Source: a virus. From it: a DNA stretch of 54,249 nucleotides. This document shows positions 48,622 to 54,249 of this stretch, piece after piece. The stretch covers positions 1-54,249 of IMG/VR virus record IMGVR_UViG_3300049846_001989; one strand, 5' to 3'. Within the stretch, counting starts at the first letter, position 1. Every line of letters begins with the position of its first letter. A model generated the notes under the pieces. It was not told where the DNA came from, made no database searches, and saw nothing but the letters and a program-made list of their open reading frames with translations. A program made the position numbers and the translations under genes.

Positions 48622-50786
48622 GTTTTATTTTCCTCTGGTGGGGGAGAAAGTGCCTGTCTCACAGCGTCCAGGCGGGCTGTTTTTACTTCATTTTCACGGT
48701 CCAGCTGGGCTTGGCGCGCCTCGGCGGCGTGTTTGTCCCGCTCCAACTGGATTTTTGCGTCAAGTTCGCGCTGTTTCTGCGCCAAAGTGACGTCGATCTC
48801 ATATTTCTTCATCGCCAGCTCTTTTTCTGCCTGCTGGATCTCCGCCTGCAGCTTCTGTGCCTCCAGCGACAGCTCCTGCGGGAGAGAAGCGTCCGTGCCA
48901 GCCGGTTGACCGGCCTCCTGAGCCTGGGCGAGTGCCTTCTGGGCCTGGGCCTGTTTCAACCCGACATCTGCTTCGAGACCGGCAACTTCCGCCTCAGCCT
49001 TCCGGGCAGCCAGTTCTTTCTGCTTCTGGGCTTCAGGAGAGTTCTGGTCACCTTCCATGGCCTGAACAATCTCGGCCTTGTCTTTCAGGCGCGACGATTG
49101 TATCAGATATTTGTCCGGCAGCTGTACACCGGCTTCAGTGCGCAGGCGCAGGGCCTGGTCAAACTGTGTTTCCTCGAACGTGTCACGATCCGGCTGGTTC
49201 GTAATCACGACGGCGTATTCGCCCAGCGTCAGGTCGTTGAGGATCTGGCCTTCCGGCGTTGGCTGGTTCACCTGCACGGTGTCCGTGCGGTTCGTCATCT
49301 TGTCGGTGGTGATGCGCACCAGGCGAGGCTCTGTGTAGTACTCCTGCACGATGTCCAGGATGTTCCTGGCCAGCAGGTAGTCTGTGCGGTTCAGGTTGTC
49401 CTGGACCTTGGCCAGGTTCGACGAACCACCAGCCTGGTTGGCCTTGACCGACTTGGCCGACACGTCTTCGCGTGCAAACCCGGTCATGTAATCGCTCACA
49501 CCCGAAATGCTCTTGACGTGCTCTTCCGCCTTGTAGCTGATGCGGTCGAGCCCCGTAGGCGTCGGGTTCGGCGTGATCTTCTCGAGGTTGTTCAGGTCGT
49601 CGAGCTCGATCACGATGCCGCTCTGGGCGCCGCGCTGCTCGAGCTCGCCAGCAGACATGTTCTGCAGGGCGTTGCGCTTGACCTTGTAGCCGCTGTTGGC
49701 CGTGGTGTTCACCACGTGCAGCTCCTGGCTCGACACCTTGTTCAGCAATTCCTGCGGGCCCAGCAGGTTCTCGACGATGCCCACAGTCTTGCCACGGCGG
49801 AAGTGCGGGAAATAAGGCACGATCGTGAAGTGTTTGTAGGGGGACCAGTCGTCGTGCAGGACCTCGTCGCCGGCCACCACGGTCCAGCGGATGCGCTTGA
49901 CCAGCTTCGTGGTGATGGCCTGGTCAGGGTTGCCCGCCAGGTACTGGTCTACCCGTGCGCGGTCCCAGCTATCCGGTACCGGGCGCATGTCGCCCGTCTG
50001 CACATCGACGAAGTGCATGAGTTTGTCCAGCCGCTTCCACTGGTAATCCAGTACGCGGATGCGGCGGTTGTGCCGGGCGGCTACCTCGGAGCTGTCCGCC
50101 TGGCCATAAGGCACAGACAGGCCGAAGCGGTCGCGGTTCATGTACAGGTCGTCTGACGCCCCGTCCACAATCGTATCCGACGCAGACTCCAGTTTATCGG
50201 CTACGGCCTTGCCGTACATCATCTCGATGTCGTCAAGTGACTGCCATTCGGTATAAATAACATCGGCCCAACCGTCGGGGTCGTAGGAATCCGCGTCGTT
50301 GTCGATCAGTACGTTCTTGCAATTCCGCTGGGTGACCCGCACCTCGCCGCGCAGGTTATCGGTGAAGTCCAGGCGGACGTCGTAGAAACCCCGGCTCGTG
50401 ATGATCCCATCTGCGAACACGTCGCTGCGGACCCACGTCAGCTGGTTGTTGTCCCCGATCTGCATGTAGACCTTGGTCAGGGCGTCGGCGACTTCAGCGG
50501 TGGCCCCCTCGTTACGAGGCTTGAATGCGGTGTCTGTGCGGTTGAAGATCTGGGCGCCCATCACGTTGCTGATGGTACTGATGATCTTGTTGATCGTCAG
50601 GGCGGGGCGCTTGACTGACTTAAGGTACGCGAGGTCCTCCTTCTCCCACTGCTGGCCGGCGAAGAAATTCTCACACTTCTCGGCCTTCAGCACATAGTCC
50701 ATGTGCCCGTTGTCACGTAGGAACGTGTACCTGGCCCAGATCTGGCGCGCCAGGTCAGTTCCGGTTATTGTGCGCTTCTGGGCCAT
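48618..50786 (-). CDS. Portal protein (P22-like)
   Basis: The 722-aa protein is a portal of the P22 gp1-like class: an N-terminal helical part with C-E-N-F-F-A-G-Q-Q-W, then L-T-I-N-K-I, a large beta/alpha core including N-V-L-I-D-N-D-A and D-P-D-G-W-A-D, and a C-terminal long coiled coil (about 590-700) forming the barrel. The portal forms the ring through which DNA is packaged and ejected. It follows TerL by 13 bases. Confidence 0.88.
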   Translation of the reverse strand: MAQKRTITGTDLARQIWARYTFLRDNGHMDYVLKAEKCENFFAGQQWEKEDLAYLKSVKRPALTINKIISTISNVMGAQIFNRTDTAFKPRNEGATAEVADALTKVYMQIGDNNQLTWVRSDVFADGIITSRGFYDVRLDFTDNLRGEVRVTQRNCKNVLIDNDADSYDPDGWADVIYTEWQSLDDIEMMYGKAVADKLESASDTIVDGASDDLYMNRDRFGLSVPYGQADSSEVAARHNRRIRVLDYQWKRLDKLMHFVDVQTGDMRPVPDSWDRARVDQYLAGNPDQAITTKLVKRIRWTVVAGDEVLHDDWSPYKHFTIVPYFPHFRRGKTVGIVENLLGPQELLNKVSSQELHVVNTTANSGYKVKRNALQNMSAGELEQRGAQSGIVIELDDLNNLEKITPNPTPTGLDRISYKAEEHVKSISGVSDYMTGFAREDVSAKSVKANQAGGSSNLAKVQDNLNRTDYLLARNILDIVQEYYTEPRLVRITTDKMTNRTDTVQVNQPTPEGQILNDLTLGEYAVVITNQPDRDTFEETQFDQALRLRTEAGVQLPDKYLIQSSRLKDKAEIVQAMEGDQNSPEAQKQKELAARKAEAEVAGLEADVGLKQAQAQKALAQAQEAGQPAGTDASLPQELSLEAQKLQAEIQQAEKELAMKKYEIDVTLAQKQRELDAKIQLERDKHAAEARQAQLDRENEVKTARLDAVRQALSPPPEENKT

Positions 50787-50799
50787 CTGGGTCTCCGGG

Positions 50800-53433
50800 T
50801 CACGAGGTCATGTGGGTCAGGTTGCCACCCGACACCGTGTTGAGTATCTTATCACGCCACGATGGTACCTTGGGCGGGTCCGGAAGTCTAGGAGGCGCCG
50901 CATTTGTTATCAGCCTGATCGCCCAGGCCAGGGCATCCACGATGTCGTCGTGCCCGCCACCAGGGAACTGCAGCATCTCCTGTAGGAGTTCAGTCTTCCA
51001 CGGCGGGTCCATCGGGAACGATACTTTCCCCTGCTGCATCCGGCCCTGCAGGGGCCTGGCCCGGGCCACTTTATCCGTCAGCGGTTTCATCACTTCGATG
51101 GTAGGAAACACCTTCCGCTCATCCATGCGCTTGCGCAATAGCGGCTCAATTGACCGCCAGATCTGGCCGTCTTCGACCCCGACTACGTAGCGTCCACCGG
51201 ATATCCGCATGTAGCGCTCGGCTACCGTCACGATGGAATCCACGATCTCGAAACTGTCGCCCCTGAAGCGTACGAGATCCGCCACGTATGCGTGGTCATA
51301 GTCGTCGTGCGCGATCGTCGCCCCTACCGTGAAGTCGTTCTGCTGCTTCAAGCCAATCGCGAAGTCCCAGGCGGTGTAGTAATTCACGTGCTCGCCGAGA
51401 GGCGGCAAGTGCTCGAACCTGAAGTGCTCCTTCCTGAAGTACAGGCCTTCGTCGGGGACAGGCGCCTGCTGGTAGAGGGCAGACCATATCCGCGGCTGCA
51501 GGTTGGCCCGTATCTTGTGCAGGGCGTTTGTGGAGTAGCGCTCCTCGTGCAGCGCCTGGTCTGGACCGCGCAACAGGGTGTAGTGTTCCGGGGCGTCCTT
51601 GATCGGCTCTGCCGTCCGGATGATCTCATGCCTGGGCGACTCCTCGTCGCGGTACTCATACGTAGCACTGAGGGCCGGGTACAGCACCACCTCGAACTGG
51701 TCAGCCATCGGATCCAGGCGCATGCGCTGCTGCAGCCTGCCGGCGAGGTCGTCGTAGTTCCACCACGTCTCGATGAGCAGTATCCCGCCGCCAGGGGCGA
51801 CACGCGTCGAGGCTGTGGACTGGTACCACTCGTCGATCAGCTGGCGGCGGTCTGCGCTGTCCGCCTCCTCCATATTCTTAATTGGGTCGTCTATAATTAA
51901 GATATGGCAGCCCTTGCCAGTTAATCCGCCCCCCACGCCGGCAGCTACGAATCCGCCGCCCGCGGTCGTGGCCCAGGTCTCTGTGGCCTGTGACTCGGGG
52001 TCCAGCTGGGTGTCCGGAAAAATCGAGTGGTAGTAGGGATCGCGCAGCAAGCCCCGAACCTTGCGCGAGAAAATCATGGGAAGGTCCAGGTTGTACCCCG
52101 CATTGATTATCCCGTGCGTCGGATTGTGCCCCAGGTGCCAGGCGGGTAACCGGATCGAGGCCAGCTCGCTGTTATGCGTCGGGATCAGTGCCTCGCCAAC
52201 CAGGTACAGGCCGTCGGAGGAGACAACCTCGACGCACCGGGCGGAAAATGGCTCGACCCTGCGCACTGCGCGGACGGTCCGGTACTTGGGCCGGCCAGAC
52301 CGCGTCGGTATCTTGCGCTCCAGTGCGAGGCCCCCACCACTGCGGTCATAGGGGACCCAGCCGACCACCCAGTACCCGCCACCTCGGACCGTCGCACCAG
52401 ACCAGCGGATCTTTCTCTCGCGGCGGTCAGCCGGGCGGTACTGGATCGTCACCCGGTAGCCGAGGCTTCGGGCCAGGCGCCGGATATCGTAGGCCAGGCC
52501 GAGGACGTTCGTGCACACCCGGACCCTCCCGTCGCGCCTGCACAGTGACCCGTCTGTATCAACGATGCCGCCGAGCAGCTCGCGCCTGTGCTGTTCAGGC
52601 AGTGAGAAGTAGACTTCTGGTATGTGCTTACAGCCGAGTACGCCGAGTGCCCGCAGCTTGGCACGTATGTGCAAGAGGCACACATACTTGCAGCCCGTAT
52701 TCGCGTGTATTCGCACGGCACCGAATTCCTGGTAGGAAGGAAGACGTGCCAGGATCTTGTCCAGATCCTCGGGTGCGCCGCAAATCACCCCGGAGTCAGT
52801 CATCCCGTCACCGAGCCACACGCCCAGGGTGTAGGGGTCGACCGGGACCTTGGTATGCCGGCCGTGTAACGGGAAAGTCGGGGGGAGCAGCAGCTCGCCC
52901 CGGGTGCTCTTGGCCAGGATGTCGGGGAGCTCGCGGGTTTCGTAGGTGGCCCACTGCGCCCGGCGGCGATCGTAGACAGTCCACTCGTGGTTCTCGTGAC
53001 ACCTGATCTTCTCCCCGTCGGAGAACTCCACCTCACAGTCGCCCATGACCGGGTCGGCCACTTCCTTGATCACTACCGGTCGGCCACTCGGGTGGAAGAC
53101 CATGTCCCCGGGGAGCAGCTCGCCGTGGGTGATCCACCCTCGGGTCTGGGTGAAGACCGGGGTTTCGTCGTAGATGGCTTTTCCGTGGCGGGGAGGGACC
53201 AACAACATCAGCCGGGGGGACTTCTTCTCGGTCACCTCTCTGGAGAAGCGCTCGAGTCGAGCAGCCATGTCGTTGTGTACCCAACCCGCCTCGTACTCAG
53301 GGAGCGTGGACTTGGTAAAGTGGATTAGCCTGCGGCGGGACAGGATCCTCTTGGCCAGCTCTTGTTTTGCCAGGTCCCCCGGTGGGAGGGGTTGTTCCTG
53401 GTTCTCGTTATTGTCCGTTGGTGGTTGAGTCAT
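50800..53433 (-). CDS. Terminase large subunit with intein
   Basis: The 877-aa precursor contains the TerL packaging ATPase and nuclease, interrupted by a 336-aa intein. TerL features: P-P-R-H-G-K (80-85) joined after splicing to S-E (422-423) gives the Walker A; D-D near 515 is Walker B; the nuclease has D690 in A-W-D-F, and H-D-D near 828-830. Without splicing, the ATPase P-loop would be broken. TerL motors pump DNA into the procapsid and cut it. The first residue of the intein is Ala, not Cys or Ser. Confidence 0.94.
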   Translation of the reverse strand: MTQPPTDNNENQEQPLPPGDLAKQELAKRILSRRRLIHFTKSTLPEYEAGWVHNDMAARLERFSREVTEKKSPRLMLLVPPRHGKAIYDETPVFTQTRGWITHGELLPGDMVFHPSGRPVVIKEVADPVMGDCEVEFSDGEKIRCHENHEWTVYDRRRAQWATYETRELPDILAKSTRGELLLPPTFPLHGRHTKVPVDPYTLGVWLGDGMTDSGVICGAPEDLDKILARLPSYQEFGAVRIHANTGCKYVCLLHIRAKLRALGVLGCKHIPEVYFSLPEQHRRELLGGIVDTDGSLCRRDGRVRVCTNVLGLAYDIRRLARSLGYRVTIQYRPADRRERKIRWSGATVRGGGYWVVGWVPYDRSGGGLALERKIPTRSGRPKYRTVRAVRRVEPFSARCVEVVSSDGLYLVGEALIPTHNSELASIRLPAWHLGHNPTHGIINAGYNLDLPMIFSRKVRGLLRDPYYHSIFPDTQLDPESQATETWATTAGGGFVAAGVGGGLTGKGCHILIIDDPIKNMEEADSADRRQLIDEWYQSTASTRVAPGGGILLIETWWNYDDLAGRLQQRMRLDPMADQFEVVLYPALSATYEYRDEESPRHEIIRTAEPIKDAPEHYTLLRGPDQALHEERYSTNALHKIRANLQPRIWSALYQQAPVPDEGLYFRKEHFRFEHLPPLGEHVNYYTAWDFAIGLKQQNDFTVGATIAHDDYDHAYVADLVRFRGDSFEIVDSIVTVAERYMRISGGRYVVGVEDGQIWRSIEPLLRKRMDERKVFPTIEVMKPLTDKVARARPLQGRMQQGKVSFPMDPPWKTELLQEMLQFPGGGHDDIVDALAWAIRLITNAAPPRLPDPPKVPSWRDKILNTVSGGNLTHMTS
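52171..53178 (-). mobile_element. Class 3-type intein with LAGLIDADG homing endonuclease
   Basis: The 336-aa insertion (precursor residues 86-421) interrupts the TerL P-loop. It shows W151 (in block B, N-H-E-W), C400 (in block F, A-R-C-V-E-V) and T419 (in block G, P-T-H-N), the Trp-Cys-Thr set of class 3 inteins. It has no N-terminal nucleophile: its first residue is Ala. It ends in His-Asn, followed by Ser. L-G-V-W-L-G-D-G (203-210) and L-G-G-I-V-D-T-D-G (287-295) are the two DOD endonuclease motifs. Class 3 inteins are thought to have a phage origin. Splicing is predicted from these residues, not observed. Confidence 0.88.
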
Positions 53434-54043
53434 CGTCTACCCTTTCGAAAGATCCATCCACAATTTCACCCCGTTCGTTGATCTGGCCACCCGATACCAG
53501 GCGGAGCAGTTCGTCGTCGGAAAGCTGGTTCAAACGGGCCGACAAAGAGGCTCCAGAAGCCCCAACTTCGACCTTTACCTTGACCGCTTCGTAAAATCCG
53601 CACACGCGCCCTATCTCTCGCCAGCCTGCAATCATGGTCATGGGCTCGGCCAAAGTCTTCGCCATCTCGATTGCTTCGAGCATTCCGTTAACTACATTGT
53701 CACGGCGGATGTTGTGTTCCAGCGCGGTCTGGGCCCGATACTCAGTAACCATCTTCTTGACGTATGGGCGCTCAAAAATGTCTTTTGCATTAACCTCCGC
53801 TCTCAGCCTGTCTTCCGCCGCGCGGTTTGGGTGTGAAGGGTCGACGGGCATGCCGACGGACATCGCAGCGTCTGCATACGTTGCACCGCAAGCGACAGCA
53901 CTGACTATTGAACGGATTCGTTTGGTGGGGTTGCCCTTCATAGCGTTCTTCGCTTTGATCTCCCGGAGGCCAGGAGGCGGGCCCTTACCTTTCTTAGGTT
54001 TCTGGGAAATGAGATCGTCGGAAGGGTCTTTGTGGTCGGTCAT
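53408..54043 (-). CDS. Terminase small subunit
   Basis: The 211-aa protein has a basic, Pro-rich front, a helix-turn-helix-like region (about 45-75), and then D-I-F-E-R-P-Y-V-K-K and N-V-V-N-G-M-L-E-A-I with A-E-P-M-T-M-I-A-G-W-R-E-I-G, a pattern of phage small terminases. It recognises the packaging site and loads TerL, whose gene it overlaps by 26 bases. It is the first gene of the late array, 34 bases after the strong promoter. Confidence 0.85.
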   Translation of the reverse strand: MTDHKDPSDDLISQKPKKGKGPPPGLREIKAKNAMKGNPTKRIRSIVSAVACGATYADAAMSVGMPVDPSHPNRAAEDRLRAEVNAKDIFERPYVKKMVTEYRAQTALEHNIRRDNVVNGMLEAIEMAKTLAEPMTMIAGWREIGRVCGFYEAVKVKVEVGASGASLSARLNQLSDDELLRLVSGGQINERGEIVDGSFERVDDDSTTNGQ

Positions 54044-54076
54044 ATCGAAGCCGAAGTCGGGGTAGAGGTATGCAAG

Positions 54077-54105
54077 ATAGTACCCAAAACGGTGGAGGGT
54101 GTCAA
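54077..54105 (-). promoter_or_regulatory. Strong sigma70-type late promoter before terS
   Basis: On the minus strand TTGACA (54100-54105), exactly 17 bases, and TACTAT (54077-54082) form a near-perfect sigma70 promoter. Initiation near 54070 would give a leader of about 27 bases. It is the only strong promoter upstream of the packaging genes in the window and is flanked by the repeat array described below. Confidence 0.82.
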
Positions 54106-54123
54106 CACATTAAAAAAAGTCCT

Positions 54124-54231
54124 TTAAAATCAAACACCTTACACTTTGAAGAAATTCCTTACACTTTTTGTAAGGGCCTAACCCTTTGATTTTAATCAGG
54201 AAAACACGATTCCTTACGATCCTTACACTTT
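54124..54231 (-). promoter_or_regulatory. Repeat array upstream of the late promoter (operator or origin-like)
   Basis: This AT-rich, gene-free region has three exact copies of AAAGTGTAAGG (minus strand) at 54137-54147, 54157-54167 and 54221-54231, plus a half-copy (GTAAGG on the minus strand) at 54212-54217. The first two are spaced 20 bases, near two helix turns. One copy forms a hairpin with GTAAGG (54157-54175). An outer perfect 11-base inverted repeat (54124-54134 and 54185-54195) encloses it. This arrangement suggests protein binding for late-gene control, replication or packaging. Nothing else is seen up to the window end. Confidence 0.7.
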
Positions 54232-54249
54232 TTTTGGAAACTTTTATTT

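Noticed and set aside
47606-48790. Plus-strand frame of 394 codons opposite the scaffold gene
   Set aside because: Very Ser/Arg-rich and caused by the Ala/Glu-rich scaffold codons on the other strand.
48711-50156. Long plus-strand frame (481 codons) opposite the portal gene
   Set aside because: Composition is Val/Leu/Arg-rich as expected from an antisense frame of a GC-rich gene; the portal frame is clearly the real one.
50800-53433. Broken terminase (disrupted Walker A) as a pseudogene
   Set aside because: The break is explained by a complete intein in frame; flanking TerL parts are intact.
1-54249. tRNA genes, CRISPR arrays, insertion sequences, integrase and repressor
   Set aside because: None could be recognised by reading both strands; a tRNA or repeat scan by software would be needed to exclude short or unusual ones.

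Overview
The window looks like about 54 kb of a tailed-phage genome, or of a prophage or metagenomic copy of one, infecting a Gram-negative bacterium. The Gram-negative host is inferred from a two-component spanin pair (inner-membrane plus lipoprotein) and from sigma70-type promoters. The virion genes suggest a short-tailed (podovirus-like) particle: an N4 gp56-type major capsid protein, a P22-type portal, a scaffold, no sheath, no recognisable tape measure, and very large internal or 'polyvalent' virion proteins. No integrase, repressor, tRNA or CRISPR array was seen. The left edge cuts a gene. The right edge lies in a control region next to the terminase genes, so the genome probably continues on at least one side.

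Layout: positions 1-18.3 kb hold about 45 tightly packed plus-strand genes, many overlapping by 1-4 bases, for replication and takeover. From left to right these are a ubiquitin-conjugating E2-like protein; five tandem small paralogues; a primase-polymerase/SF3-helicase; two small nucleic-acid-binding-type proteins; a ubiquitin/MoaD-like beta-grasp protein; a SNF2 helicase; three more paralogues, one fused to a copy of the capsid-protein N-terminal arm; a family A DNA polymerase; a J-domain/zinc protein; a candidate ssDNA-binding protein; a dATP/dGTP diphosphohydrolase; a VRR-NUC nuclease; a DEDD exonuclease; and many small unknowns.

Positions 18.3-54 kb are on the minus strand and form the late region, transcribed from right to left. 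In transcription order they are TerS, TerL (interrupted by an intein at its P-loop), portal, scaffold, two small membrane proteins, a surface or fibre-like protein, the major capsid protein with its own promoter, a decoration-type protein, a terminator, connector and adhesin-like proteins, the lysis cassette (endolysin, i-spanin, o-spanin), a membrane-anchored PAS protein, large structural proteins, and finally an 832-aa and a 2257-aa internal or ejected protein. A small zinc protein on the minus strand ends the array and overlaps the last plus-strand gene tail to tail.

Control signals that can be read directly are: a consensus sigma70 promoter with 17-bp spacing in front of terS, preceded by an array of repeated 11-mers and inverted repeats; a second consensus promoter in front of the capsid gene; and a UUCG-loop terminator after the capsid/decoration pair.

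The most unusual content is (i) an eight-member family of 65-80-residue proteins in two clusters, one member carrying a capsid N-arm mimic; (ii) an E2-like protein and a ubiquitin-like protein that could belong to a phage protein-conjugation system; and (iii) a class 3-type intein, with its homing-endonuclease motifs, splitting the packaging ATPase P-loop.
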